From positions 1-40,190 of IMG/VR virus record IMGVR_UViG_3300036790_000808: 40,190 bases of DNA. One strand, given 5' to 3'. A program made the translations under genes and the position numbers. Positions 9,098 to 17,957 of the stretch are shown one piece after another. The DNA is from a virus. Positions within the stretch are counted from its first letter, which is position 1, and each line of letters opens with the position of its first letter. The notes under the pieces were generated by a model, which did no database searches, was not told the DNA's origin, and was given only the letters and a program-made list of their open reading frames with translations.

Positions 9098-10731
9098 GGC
9101 CCACTCCCCGGTGAGACGCCGCTAAGGGTCGCCCCATTGCCGCCCTGCTTCTGCCCACGCGCCTTCGCGGCCGCCTGGGCGCGCGCGTCTTCCTCGGCAT
9201 AGAACCGGCGGTAGTTCGACAGCAGCTCTACCTGCTGGGCGTAGTCCGGATCGGAGAGTTTCTTCGCCTGGTGCGCTTTCACCGTCGCGGCCGCGACGGC
9301 CATCAGATCCTTGGTGGAATTGACGGGCCCGAATTTCGGCGACGCCAGCCAGCTCGGCTTCACGAAGACGCTCGAATAGCGCGGGATCATATCCGACAGC
9401 ACCGCATCGGAATTCTCGCCGCCGGATACGACGCGGCGGTTCCACTCGCCCTGCGCCGCGGCCCAATTCGACGCCGCCGCCGACTTGTCGCCGAACACGC
9501 CGGCGTCCACGGCGCCACCGGACAGGGCTGTCTTCAGCACATTGAACGAGGCCTTCGTCTGCGCGCTGTCGCCTTTGCCGTTCTTTGCGTCGATCGCCTT
9601 GATCATATCCGTGGCGGTATTCTTGCTCAGATGTCCGGCACGGAACTGGTCGTAGACGTCGTTGGCGGTGATCTGGTTCTGGTCTACCGCGTGCCAGAGT
9701 GACAGCGAAACGGCCGGCACATCGCGTCCGTCTTCCGCGCGATCGCGGGCGGTGTGCAGCGCCTCGACGCCATTCGCCGTGATCTGGCCATGATCGGCCA
9801 TCTGCTGGATATCCGCGTCGGAGAGTTGTTTGCCAGCATTCACACCGGCCAGCAGGACCGCTTCGTTGTGCGCCTGGCCGATGCGCAGATTGCGATCCGC
9901 GACCGCGTCATTATGGGCAATGCGCGATGCCTCGCGAATATCGAGCCGATAGGCATAGGTTTCGAGATGCTGGCCCAGCGCTTCGCGATCTTGTGGCAGC
10001 AGTCCCGGGAATGTCGACGGATCGTTGACCTTTGCGGCAAGCGCGCGCATCCCGTCGGCATTCTGTGTATCCAGCGCGGTATTGATCTGCTGACGGATAT
10101 GGATCGCCTGGATCTGGGACTTGAAAGAGAGCTCTTTCTGCGATGCCTCTTCCGGCTGGATCCATCCGGCGGCCGAGGAGCCTTTGATTTCGGCGATGCC
10201 ATCATCCGTCAGTTTGGCGCGCAACGCGTCGCCCGTAGCGCCCTCACCGGCGCTGGCCGCGTTCTGCGAGAATTGGAAGAGGTGGGCATCAAGGTCGCCG
10301 CGGTGCTTGCTGCTTTCGAGCTGGAAGGATGCGTTCTGCGTATCGAGGCCGCGGATGATCCGTTCCTGCGACACGCGGTCCTGCACATGCGCACGCACCA
10401 GCGGGTCGCTGATGTCCTTGTAAAGATTTTTCTCAACCGCATCGGCATCGTTGTTGTAGCCCAGCGTGGCAGCGGCGCGATCGGGCACCTTCGACCACTT
10501 GAACTGAAGGTCGCCCAACTGCTTGCTCCCGCTGGCCACCAGATCGGAAGCCTGCGCCTGGCGACGCGCTTCGGCATAGCGCTGCGCCCACACCGTCTCG
10601 ACGTCGGACAGTTCCGCGCCACCACGCTCCACTGCCGCGCCCGGCTGGCTCAGCGCTTGCGGATCGCCGCGTTGCGCTGTGGGTGTAGCGTCCACCCGCG
10701 CTTCATTTTCGAATGTGGGGACTACCGGCAT
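9094..10731 (-). CDS. Internal virion protein, gp15-like by position
   Basis: This 545-aa, highly helical, Ala/Gln/Asp-rich protein has a low-complexity N-terminus (MPVVPTFENEARVDATP) and a charged Gln/Gly-rich C-terminal tail. Repeated helical segments carry NADGMRALAAKVNDPSTFPG and related motifs. It sits between the gp14-like and gp16-like genes, as T7 gene 15 does, and probably forms part of the internal core ejected with the DNA. No enzymatic motif is visible. It starts 3 bp after the stop of the gp14-like gene. Confidence 0.7.
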   Translation of the reverse strand: MPVVPTFENEARVDATPTAQRGDPQALSQPGAAVERGGAELSDVETVWAQRYAEARRQAQASDLVASGSKQLGDLQFKWSKVPDRAAATLGYNNDADAVEKNLYKDISDPLVRAHVQDRVSQERIIRGLDTQNASFQLESSKHRGDLDAHLFQFSQNAASAGEGATGDALRAKLTDDGIAEIKGSSAAGWIQPEEASQKELSFKSQIQAIHIRQQINTALDTQNADGMRALAAKVNDPSTFPGLLPQDREALGQHLETYAYRLDIREASRIAHNDAVADRNLRIGQAHNEAVLLAGVNAGKQLSDADIQQMADHGQITANGVEALHTARDRAEDGRDVPAVSLSLWHAVDQNQITANDVYDQFRAGHLSKNTATDMIKAIDAKNGKGDSAQTKASFNVLKTALSGGAVDAGVFGDKSAAASNWAAAQGEWNRRVVSGGENSDAVLSDMIPRYSSVFVKPSWLASPKFGPVNSTKDLMAVAAATVKAHQAKKLSDPDYAQQVELLSNYRRFYAEEDARAQAAAKARGQKQGGNGATLSGVSPGSGP

Positions 10732-10734
10732 CGA

Positions 10735-11190
10735 TCAGCCCCAAAATCCGCCGCCAACGGATTGCTGTAGCGCATTGTCGGCGGCCGTCAGCACAGTCGA
10801 GCCGGCAGCGATGTAGCCGGCGCTGCGGTCCGCCGTTGCTTGCTCGCTATCCAGCATCGACTTGTTGAGATAGGCCGTCGATGTCGTCTGTCCCTGGTAT
10901 TCGATGAGCTTTTTCTGCAAAGCGCCCTGCGTCACCAGATCATGCATGACGGCAAGCGGCGACCCGGTATTGGCGTCGACGCCGGACGCCGAAATGGCCG
11001 CGCGCGCTTCCGCGGTCTTGCGCTCGAGATCCTGGCCCGCCAGCGCGGCATTCGCATTGCCAGTCTGCTGCGCCTGTTCCGCGTTCAGGAAATCGCCCTT
11101 CGCGTTCATCCGCGAAACGTCACCCGCTTCTTGGCCTTGCATGATTTGGCCGAACCCCTGAAAAGCCGCCGCGGATAATTGGCCTGCCAT
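10735..11190 (-). CDS. Internal virion protein, gp14-like
   Basis: The 151-aa product is Ala/Gln-rich and helical (SAAAFQGFGQIMQGQEAGD, then a long central helix and a Gly-rich end, GGGFWG). This composition, and the short conserved DANTGSPLAVM segment, are typical of gp14-type core proteins of T7-like phages, which form a membrane channel during ejection. A hydrophobic stretch (GYIAAGSTVLTAADNAL) lies near the C-terminus. It overlaps the acetyltransferase-like gene by one base. Confidence 0.7.
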   Translation of the reverse strand: MAGQLSAAAFQGFGQIMQGQEAGDVSRMNAKGDFLNAEQAQQTGNANAALAGQDLERKTAEARAAISASGVDANTGSPLAVMHDLVTQGALQKKLIEYQGQTTSTAYLNKSMLDSEQATADRSAGYIAAGSTVLTAADNALQQSVGGGFWG

Positions 11191-11654
11191 CAGCGCATCC
11201 CCTCTTCGGATATACGCGCATGCAGCACATAGTCCGCGCCATCCAGTCCCCAGCGCCGCAACTTCGCGCCTTGTTCCGCGCAGCCCAGCGCGCGCGCGAA
11301 ACTTTCGCGCCAGGGTGCATCCGCACGGATATAGAATTCGATGCGGGCGTAATCCGGGTCGCGCAGCTTGCGGTCCAGCCAGGCGCGCGCGGCGCGCACG
11401 CCGGCCACGACCTGGCGCGGCCGCGCCAGCCGCGACACCAGCAGCCAGCCCTCCGCTCTCCCGGGCCAGACCGGCACGAGGCCGCCGGCGCCCAGGAGCT
11501 CGCCGCCATCGACAAACGCGAAAGAGCGATCCGGCGCCAGCAATGCGCGGCGTTCATAGAGATTGGTGAACCGCGCGGCCAGTTGGTCGCGCTCGAGCGC
11601 GATCGCGATGCGCAACAGCGTATCGTCCAGCGGAACCAGGCGCGGGCGGATCAT
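11190..11654 (-). CDS. GNAT-like protein, gp13-type
   Basis: This 154-aa protein has a GNAT-fold pattern: a strand with a central Gly pair (ELLGAGGLVPVWPGRAEGWLLVS), an alpha-helical segment (VVAGVRAARAWLDRKL), and a late strand-turn (ARIEFYIRADAP, FARALGCAEQG). Phages of the T7 group encode a GNAT-like gp13 (DUF2833 family) between tail tube B and gp14, the same position as here. Whether it acetylates anything is unknown; T7 gp13 is mainly linked to virion assembly. It overlaps both neighbours by 1-4 bp. Confidence 0.7.
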   Translation of the reverse strand: MIRPRLVPLDDTLLRIAIALERDQLAARFTNLYERRALLAPDRSFAFVDGGELLGAGGLVPVWPGRAEGWLLVSRLARPRQVVAGVRAARAWLDRKLRDPDYARIEFYIRADAPWRESFARALGCAEQGAKLRRWGLDGADYVLHARISEEGMR

Positions 11655-14371
11655 GTCGTCCCCACATCGGAAGACGCGCAGATGCCCAGCACCGTGCAGG
11701 GATAGGGTCCGGAACCCGCGATGCGGATTTGCCCTTCGAGATCGAAGCTCGAAGGCATCGGCAGCCGCTGGATGCCGCTGTAGAGCGGCGGTGCTTGCCC
11801 CATGATGTCGCCCGCGCTGCGGGTCTGCAGGCTCTCCATCTTCGGGAAGATTTCGCCGGTGCCTTCATCGGTGACGAGCTGGCCGAAATCGCAGCCCAGC
11901 GTCTCATGCAAGCGCAAATAGAGATGGTCGATGATCTTGGCCTTGCCCGTCGCCGGCGCCGGCAGCGCGCGCGCCGGCGCCCAGGGCATCGTCACCGTTT
12001 CGTATTCGATCGGCAGCCCCAACGTGGCGTATGAAGCTTCACCATCCAGCGCCACGCCGCCGTTCACCACGGTCTGCGTTCCGAAATCCGCGCCATCGCC
12101 CAGGATCTGGACGGTCGCGCCGTTGAGCTCCGGAATGCCCCCGAAGCTCTGATATTGCGGCGTGCAGCTCCACGCGCCGGACACAAGCGGCCGCGTGCTG
12201 GTCGCGGGCGAAAGATAATCCGCGGTGACATTCCGCGCATCCGCGACCGCGGTGATGACGGCAACACCATTGTTGACCCGCAGCATGGCGCCCACGCTGT
12301 CCGCGTCAAACACATCGGCATCGGCCGAGAAAAGCACGCCATCGCCCGCCATCCCCGCGGGCAGCAGCGTCGCCGCCGGCTGCACCAGGCTGGAGCGTAT
12401 GCCGCAATCGACGAAGAAGGCTTCTTCCTGCGGCTGTCCGTCGAAGAACCGCGCCATCACTTCCGTGGTGCGCGTCGGCACGCCCGCCACCGTGCGCAAC
12501 ACGCTCGCCCACAATTCGTCATACGATCCATCCGGCGACGGGATCGTGTCGATGCTCTCGACGATCGGATGGCCGCCATAATACGCGCCGCCCAATGTGT
12601 GCCGGTGCCAGGCCTGCACCTGTTGCTCCGGCAGATAGGTCAAGCCGATCAGGTTTCCATCGCCGAGAACGCACCAGTCGATGCCATAGGGTTGCTGCTG
12701 ATAGGCCTGGGTGATGATGCCTTGCAGCGTCGCCGGCACGGGCCGCGTGATGTGCTCCGCGTCGACCGTGCGATCGACCGCCAGATAGCCGTTGATCGCC
12801 CACTGCCAGATCCAGTCCAGCACCTTGCGGCCGGAGCGGTTGGCGAAGAGGACGGATTTTCCGATACGGATCGCCGGGACGTTCGGCGCGGAGCCGATGC
12901 GCGTTTCGGGGTAGACCTGGACGTTGGTCTGCGAAAGCGCCAGCGAGTTGGTCGCCGGCTGCATGATCTGCTCGCCGCCGGTTGTGCCGATACCCAGCTG
13001 CATGGCGACGGAGGATCCCGCCGCCGTGGACCAGCGGATGGCGTTGACCTGGTCGTCGCTGATCACCCAGGAAAGCGCGTTCGTGGCGAGCACGGTGCCG
13101 TCGGCCGCGGTGGGCGCGAAGTTCGTGAAATCGCTGCTGCTCGAAGCCTCTGCCGCGCTCGGCTGGTTGTCCGTGCCCAAATGCGCAAGGCGCTGCTGCC
13201 AGAACGTCGGGATATAGGGATGGCCCGTGGTGGCGCTCCATTTGCCGAGCGCCCAATCCTTCGTCGACGTTGGGAAGCTGAAGGGCGGCAGGTAATTCCA
13301 GATCACACTGGCGTCGGCGATGTTCTGTCCGGTTCCGGACGGTCCGCTGCCTTCGCCGTTCGCATTGCCCGGCTGCACGCAGATGTAATGGTGCTTGTCG
13401 ATGCCAGATCCGTTCGAGACGATGTTCCCCGTATTGTAGTAGCTGTTGCCGACCCAGGGCGCGTCGTTGAAGCCGCCCACTGTGTTCCAGGTCACGGTGC
13501 CGTCGAGAATGTCGAGGCCCGTCCCGGCGGGCCCGAAGCCGATGTTGGACGTGCCACCCAGAACGGCTTGATAGTAGAGCCCGTTGGAAAGAACGACCGC
13601 GCCCGTGGGATAATCCGTGCTCGCTACCCACGCCTGGCCGTCGATCCCCGCCGTCGCGCCGCCGTTCACCTTGTCCTGGACCGTCGCCGTGACATGGGTG
13701 GTGTCCGTCACCGCCGTGATGATGCACCACGCCCAGAGCGAATAGAGCTTGATGCGCACATGACGGCCGACATCGGCCGAGACGAAGCCACGGCCGCCGT
13801 TGATGCCATCCGCGGCGGACGCTTCAAGTGTAATCGAGCCCGTTTGCCCGGACGGCGACAGCGTCGTATCGGTGACATTGACGTCGAGATAGGGCCCATC
13901 GCGATACTGCGTCACGCTATAGGTCCAGCTCGTATGCGAGCTGCGCGTCACCGTCGCCGGCGGGTAGGCGGGATGATCGATGTAGAGCGTGTCGGCGCTC
14001 TGGGTGAATTGCAGCGCCGCCAGGTCCGCGGCCTGATACGGCACCGCGATATCCACCGGCACGCCGCCGGACAGAACCGCGGCATCCTGCATGTAGACGC
14101 GCACATTTCCGTCGGAGAATTCCAGCATGTAGGACTGCACGGTGCTGAAGGTGAAGCGGCGCAGGCGCACGCGGAACGGAGCGTCCGTCTGATCCTTGGA
14201 CAACGCCGCAAGCTGGAAGCCTGGCCGGCGCGTGACACCGCCTTGCGGCAACACCACCATGTTGGCCAGCGTGGCGCAGCCGTTGAAATAATTCTTGTAG
14301 TCGGTACGGCCCTTCAGCCGCGGCGTGAGCTCGCCCGCCGTGAAGCTGCAGATCTCGATGTCTGAGCGCAT
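11651..14371 (-). CDS. Tail tubular protein B (nozzle), gp12-like
   Basis: The 906-aa product opens with FTAGELTPRLKGRTDYKNYFNGCATLANMVV..., a hallmark of podovirus tail tubular protein B / nozzle: the protein begins with the F-x-x-GELSP-x-L-x-GR-x-D pattern, then NM-x-V-LPQGG-x-x-RRPGF. It is mainly beta-structured and forms the lower tail tube. The gene directly abuts the tail tube A gene (stop at 14372) and overlaps the GNAT-like gene by 4 bp. Confidence 0.9.
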   Translation of the reverse strand: MRSDIEICSFTAGELTPRLKGRTDYKNYFNGCATLANMVVLPQGGVTRRPGFQLAALSKDQTDAPFRVRLRRFTFSTVQSYMLEFSDGNVRVYMQDAAVLSGGVPVDIAVPYQAADLAALQFTQSADTLYIDHPAYPPATVTRSSHTSWTYSVTQYRDGPYLDVNVTDTTLSPSGQTGSITLEASAADGINGGRGFVSADVGRHVRIKLYSLWAWCIITAVTDTTHVTATVQDKVNGGATAGIDGQAWVASTDYPTGAVVLSNGLYYQAVLGGTSNIGFGPAGTGLDILDGTVTWNTVGGFNDAPWVGNSYYNTGNIVSNGSGIDKHHYICVQPGNANGEGSGPSGTGQNIADASVIWNYLPPFSFPTSTKDWALGKWSATTGHPYIPTFWQQRLAHLGTDNQPSAAEASSSSDFTNFAPTAADGTVLATNALSWVISDDQVNAIRWSTAAGSSVAMQLGIGTTGGEQIMQPATNSLALSQTNVQVYPETRIGSAPNVPAIRIGKSVLFANRSGRKVLDWIWQWAINGYLAVDRTVDAEHITRPVPATLQGIITQAYQQQPYGIDWCVLGDGNLIGLTYLPEQQVQAWHRHTLGGAYYGGHPIVESIDTIPSPDGSYDELWASVLRTVAGVPTRTTEVMARFFDGQPQEEAFFVDCGIRSSLVQPAATLLPAGMAGDGVLFSADADVFDADSVGAMLRVNNGVAVITAVADARNVTADYLSPATSTRPLVSGAWSCTPQYQSFGGIPELNGATVQILGDGADFGTQTVVNGGVALDGEASYATLGLPIEYETVTMPWAPARALPAPATGKAKIIDHLYLRLHETLGCDFGQLVTDEGTGEIFPKMESLQTRSAGDIMGQAPPLYSGIQRLPMPSSFDLEGQIRIAGSGPYPCTVLGICASSDVGTT

Positions 14372-14956
14372 CTAGCGGCGGCTCCTCAGCAGTACGTCGT
14401 CATCCCATTCTTCCGGCGAGTTCTCCTGCGCATCGATGGATTTCGCGCCCTCGATCTTGTCCTTGAGTTTTGCGGCGATGCGGTTCATCGCGGCCGCGTC
14501 GCGCACGATGCGCGGGCCGATTTCCAGCGCCAGCGTGTAGCCGATGCACTGCGCCATCTTGGGATCGAAGCGCGTGGGGTCCTGCAAGTCGAAATGGTAG
14601 ATCAAGTTCAGCGGCGCGCCCTGGTCGGTGTAAAGCACGTTGCCGGCGTCGCAGGCCGCCACTTCCCATTCGGCGTCCAGATCGTCATCGATCCGGTTCA
14701 TGCGGATATAGTCCGGGGGCAGCAGGAAGGCGCTCTGCCACTTGAAGGGCGGCGCGGTCACCTGCGTGGCAAGGACGACGTATTTCTTGGTGCAATTCCA
14801 AGGGTGCTCGCGGATCACGCCTTGGCGCACGTCGTCGTAACGAGTCCGGCAAAGGATCGCCGGCGTGCGGTTCTCACTGATATCGGTGATCGGGCTTTCG
14901 CCCAGCTCGATCAGGGCGATATTCGCGATCCCGGTGATGCTCTGTCCTGCCGGCAT
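14372..14956 (-). CDS. Tail tubular protein A (head-tail adaptor), gp11-like
   Basis: This 194-aa protein has the gatekeeper/adaptor pattern: IANIALIELGESPITDI at the start, then RYDDVRQGVIREHPWNC and the KWQSAFLLPPDYIRMNRI segment that is conserved in tail tube A proteins. It joins the portal ring to the nozzle. No clear Shine-Dalgarno is visible before the ATG, but a strong hairpin lies just upstream. Confidence 0.9.
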   Translation of the reverse strand: MPAGQSITGIANIALIELGESPITDISENRTPAILCRTRYDDVRQGVIREHPWNCTKKYVVLATQVTAPPFKWQSAFLLPPDYIRMNRIDDDLDAEWEVAACDAGNVLYTDQGAPLNLIYHFDLQDPTRFDPKMAQCIGYTLALEIGPRIVRDAAAMNRIAAKLKDKIEGAKSIDAQENSPEEWDDDVLLRSRR

Positions 14957-14973
14957 GATGCGTGCAGCGGTCG

Positions 14974-14999
14974 GCGGCGGCGCGCGTCCGCGCCGCCGC
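14974..14999 (-). other. GC-rich hairpin between head and tail genes
   Basis: A perfect 11-bp stem (GCGGCGGCGCG with CGCGCCGCCGC) closes a 4-nt loop between the decoration-like gene and tail tube A. No T-run follows on the minus strand. Its place resembles that of the T7 late terminator downstream of the capsid gene. It may attenuate tail gene transcription or act in RNA processing. Confidence 0.55.
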
Positions 15000-15011
15000 T
15001 TCCCGCCCCCC

Positions 15012-15527
15012 TCAATCGATCGTGTAGTGAACGATGGTGACGAGATTGCCCGAGCTCGGCATCGTCGCCGCGCCCACGCTCATCAGGATGTCCTCGTAAC
15101 CGCCGCCATAGCCGGAATTGTTGGCATAGGTGGTTTCGGTCCCGGTGACCCCGTCATAGCCGTGCACGATCGGCACGCCATAGGTCGCGGCCTTGGCCCA
15201 GCTCGTCGGCGTATTGGTCGCCGTCAGCGTGGCAGCCGCGCCGTAGATCGCGGCGTTGCCGCTGGCCGCGTCGCCGAACGCCAGCGTCGAGGAGCCGAGC
15301 GAGGTGTCGGTGAGCACGGTAATGCCCAGCAGCGCCGCGCCAACCGGCACGCGGCCGATATGAATGAACGTGCCCGACACCTGGCTGGCAAGCGTGAGGC
15401 GCCCGATTTGGACACGTTCGCGCCCACCCATGGTGGTGACGGGATTGAGGGTCTGGAGCGCGCCGCCGACATTGCCGGTGACGTTTGTCATCAGATCGTT
15501 CCAGGCGGTGGCCGGATTGATAGCCAT
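15012..15527 (-). CDS. Probable head decoration or minor head protein
   Basis: The 171-aa product is beta-rich, with Gly, Ala and Thr throughout (QVSGTFIHIGRVPVGAALLGITVLTDTSLGS) and an ending (GNLVTIVHYTID) common among small head proteins encoded after podoviral capsid genes. It follows the major capsid gene, 47 bp downstream, with its own site (GAGAGAGGAC). The role is inferred from position and composition. Confidence 0.6.
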   Translation of the reverse strand: MAINPATAWNDLMTNVTGNVGGALQTLNPVTTMGGRERVQIGRLTLASQVSGTFIHIGRVPVGAALLGITVLTDTSLGSSTLAFGDAASGNAAIYGAAATLTATNTPTSWAKAATYGVPIVHGYDGVTGTETTYANNSGYGGGYEDILMSVGAATMPSSGNLVTIVHYTID

Positions 15528-15574
15528 GGTGTTTTGTCCTCTCTCTTGGTTTCAGGAATGGCATGACGCGCCCG

Positions 15575-16525
15575 TCAGACGCAGATCACCTCCACCAGCT
15601 TCGCCTCTTCCAGGCGCGAGGCCCCGAAGCTGGCCGCGGCATAGGCCTGCCACGAATAGCTTTTGTCGGGCCGCTCGCTGACCTTGCCGTAGATGTCGGT
15701 GACCATGCCGAGGCCCACCGCCGATTTGCGCCAGAACGGCACGCGGTATTGGCTCGAGTTGTTCTGCAGCAGCCGCTCGCTGTGGATCAGCTCGAAGCCC
15801 AGCACCATGGTGATCTTGCCGTCGCGCAAGGGCGCCAGGTCGTCTTTCGCGATGCCGAATTCCTTCAGCGTCGCTTCGGTGGTGGCCAGCAGGTTGCCCT
15901 TCTGCTTGGCGGCGATCACGCCATAGCGCGGCTCTTCATCGGCGTCGGCGTCTTCCGACGCGCCGCCTTCAGCCGCGTCCAGCGCCACCATCGCCGAGAT
16001 CATCTTGGTGATGGTGAGACCGGAATTGCCGCTGCCGTTGCCATAGGTCCAGTCGCTGACCGAGACTTGGGTTCCACCGGGCGCGGTGGGGGCGCTTTCG
16101 TTGTTGCCGCTCGGCCAAGTGACGGCGGTCGATCCGTTGTGCCCGGTGTAGGCGGTGGCCCACATCGCGTAGAGGATTTCGTCGTCCATGGCGCGATTGG
16201 CCGCCATGGCCAGGTTGATCGCATAGGCGCTGGTGGGATCGATCAAAAGGCGCGCCTTGTCCTCCTTATCGACCAGCTCGGCACGGTCGAAGTCGTAAGG
16301 CGCGATGCGCCGGCGCAGATGCTGCGAATTGCCGAGCGGTGTATCGGCATGTCGCACCGTGCGCTTCTGCATGGTCGTCGGCGCGAGCTGTTCCATATAG
16401 GCCGCTTCGCCGGTGATCATGTCCTCGATCACGCGGCCGCGCAGGCGCGCTTTTCTTTGCTGGGCGAGGAAACGGATGTTCCCCGAGAACTGTTGAACAA
16501 ACGGGTCGGTGATGGTGAAGCTCAT
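15575..16525 (-). CDS. Major capsid protein
   Basis: The 316-aa product from MSFTITDPFVQQFSGNI matches the HK97-fold capsid family of podoviruses and related alphaproteobacterial phages: the VQQF start, the RKARLRGRV and TPLGNSQHLRRRIAPYDFDRAELVD segments, and the conserved YAINLAMAANRAMDDEIL helix. The reading frame is open further upstream to 16918, but that part is arginine-rich and shadow-like. The ATG at 16525 has a good GGAAGGGA site, so this start was chosen. It lies after the scaffold gene, as usual. Confidence 0.9.
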   Translation of the reverse strand: MSFTITDPFVQQFSGNIRFLAQQRKARLRGRVIEDMITGEAAYMEQLAPTTMQKRTVRHADTPLGNSQHLRRRIAPYDFDRAELVDKEDKARLLIDPTSAYAINLAMAANRAMDDEILYAMWATAYTGHNGSTAVTWPSGNNESAPTAPGGTQVSVSDWTYGNGSGNSGLTITKMISAMVALDAAEGGASEDADADEEPRYGVIAAKQKGNLLATTEATLKEFGIAKDDLAPLRDGKITMVLGFELIHSERLLQNNSSQYRVPFWRKSAVGLGMVTDIYGKVSERPDKSYSWQAYAAASFGASRLEEAKLVEVICV

Positions 16526-16562
16526 GTGGAAGTCCCTTCCGTCTGCGCGAGGCCTCCAGCCG

Positions 16563-16584
16563 CGCGCGGTTGATTGACCGCGCG
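16563..16584 (-). other. Hairpin between scaffold and capsid genes
   Basis: CGCGCGGT (16563-16570) and ACCGCGCG (16577-16584) form a perfect 8-bp stem with a 6-nt loop. It lies in the 214-bp gap between scaffold and capsid genes, in the capsid leader, 38 bp upstream of the capsid start. No T-run follows. It may be a processing or stabilising hairpin that raises capsid mRNA. The rest of the gap shows nothing clear. Confidence 0.45.
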
Positions 16585-16739
16585 GCCATCCGCACGATCG
16601 CTTTGACGGCTGAGATCCCCGATCCTGCGAGACGCGCTCGCTCCATCGGACCCGTGCCTGGCGCTTAACGTCCGCTCGACGAAGCCCTTGTGCCGGACGC
16701 GCGCCCCTTCGAGCTGCGATCCCCGGCCGCAGGAATGCG

Positions 16740-17771
16740 TTAGCCCTGTTTCTGGGCGGGATAGGCAAGCTCGTAGAGGCGCTGCATTTCCTTGACCGCG
16801 TCGGCGTGGTCCGGTGCGCGCTTGTTCTGGTAAGCCGCCATGAACTTCGTGTCCGCCTGCCTGGCGTTGATGTGCTGCTGCGCCTCGGCCGGCGACAGCG
16901 CATCCCCCTGGCCGCCACCGCCGCCCTTGCCGATCAGCCCGTCTTCCTGCATTTGCGCGCCCAGATAAGCGAACAGCCGCGCGAAAGCGGGATGCGTTCC
17001 GAGTTTCTGTCCGGTAGAGGGATCGGTCTGCTCCAGCGCCGCGGCCAGGTCGCCACCGAGCTTGGGGCCCTTCTCATCGCTCGCGAGGAAGTTGATCGTG
17101 CTCTGCGCCAGTTTCAGCTTTTCGCCCTTAGCCGCGCCCCACTCCTTGTCGAGATTGGCGTGGCCCGCCTTGATCTCGTTGACGCGCGCCGTCTCGGCCG
17201 CTGCGCCCACCTGCTGCTGCAGCGCATTCCATTCCGGCATGATCGCGGCGAATTGGCGTTGCGTGACGCCGGCCTTGTGCAAAATCGGCAGAACCGCATT
17301 CTGAAAATCCCTGTCGGCCGGAGTGTAATCCTTGCCGTCCGCGAGCTTGGGGATTTCGTATTTGTCAGCCGCTTCCGGGCGCCCGAGTTTGGCGTAGACG
17401 CTCTCCCAGGCTTTCGCATCGTCATTCGCCGGCAGTTCGACCAGCGTATCCGGATTTTTGCCGATCATCTTGGCCTGGTTGAAGGCCTTCGTCGCCAGAT
17501 CGGGGAAGCTCTTGATATCCTTGAAATAGGCTTCGCCGCGGATTGCTTCGGGCAGTTGCTCCGCAAACGGTTTCTGCGTATCCGCGTAGCGCTGTGCCAG
17601 GCTGCCCACATCGCTGACTTCCTTGAAGGCCGGATGCGCGCGCAATGGCTCCGGCAGCGTGCCCAGAAATGCGTTGTTGTTGGCCGCGCCGCCGCCCGCA
17701 CCGCTATCCGCAGCCGCGGCGCCGGCCGAGGATGTTGTGCCCAACAGAAAGCCATCGAGGAAACGCAGCAT
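16740..17771 (-). CDS. Capsid scaffolding protein
   Basis: The 343-aa protein has the composition of a podoviral scaffold: Ala/Gly-rich start, then charged helices (LPEPLRAHPAFKEVSDVGSL, AYFKDIKSFPDLATKAFNQ), a central PEAADKYEIPKL segment and a Gly-rich linker (residues about 288-294) before the C-terminal helix with NKRAPDHADAVKEMQ. It directs procapsid assembly and is lost on maturation. It lies between a small membrane protein and the capsid gene. Confidence 0.85.
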   Translation of the reverse strand: MLRFLDGFLLGTTSSAGAAAADSGAGGGAANNNAFLGTLPEPLRAHPAFKEVSDVGSLAQRYADTQKPFAEQLPEAIRGEAYFKDIKSFPDLATKAFNQAKMIGKNPDTLVELPANDDAKAWESVYAKLGRPEAADKYEIPKLADGKDYTPADRDFQNAVLPILHKAGVTQRQFAAIMPEWNALQQQVGAAAETARVNEIKAGHANLDKEWGAAKGEKLKLAQSTINFLASDEKGPKLGGDLAAALEQTDPSTGQKLGTHPAFARLFAYLGAQMQEDGLIGKGGGGGQGDALSPAEAQQHINARQADTKFMAAYQNKRAPDHADAVKEMQRLYELAYPAQKQG

Positions 17772-17783
17772 CGTTTTTCTCCG

Positions 17784-17957
17784 TCAAAAGAGTTTGGCCG
17801 CCAGCGCGAGCACGCCGGCGACGAGGAAACAAAGCGTTGCTGGGACCTTCAGCAGCGCGAGAAGGTTTCGGTCGATCATGGTGTGACCGGCGAAGCTTTC
17901 CGCGAGCAGGAAGATGCCGAGCAGCGCGAAGACGAGCGCCGGGACGTAGCGCTTCAT
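17784..17957 (-). CDS. Small two-helix membrane protein
   Basis: A 57-aa ORF starts at an ATG that overlaps the Bbp19-like gene's stop (ATGA) and has a GGAGGCGAGG site upstream. Two hydrophobic segments are clear: YVPALVFALLGIFLLAES (about 4-21) and ATLCFLVAGVLALAA (about 40-54), joined by a short polar loop (HTMIDRN). The coupling to its neighbour and the topology support a real gene. A holin-like or head-linked membrane role is possible; no family is recognised. Confidence 0.7.
   Translation of the reverse strand: MKRYVPALVFALLGIFLLAESFAGHTMIDRNLLALLKVPATLCFLVAGVLALAAKLF

Noticed and set aside
7037-9202. A 721-aa open frame on the plus strand
   Set aside because: It lies opposite the gp16-like gene; its Arg/His/Gly/Leu-rich composition is typical of an antisense shadow in high-GC DNA.
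12155-14365. A 736-aa open frame on the plus strand
   Set aside because: It mirrors tail tube B and is full of Arg, Asp and Val without domain-like pattern.
16526-16918. Upstream extension of the capsid reading frame
   Set aside because: It is Arg/Ser-rich, overlaps the scaffold gene, and the internal ATG at 16525 has a good ribosome site and the known capsid start pattern.
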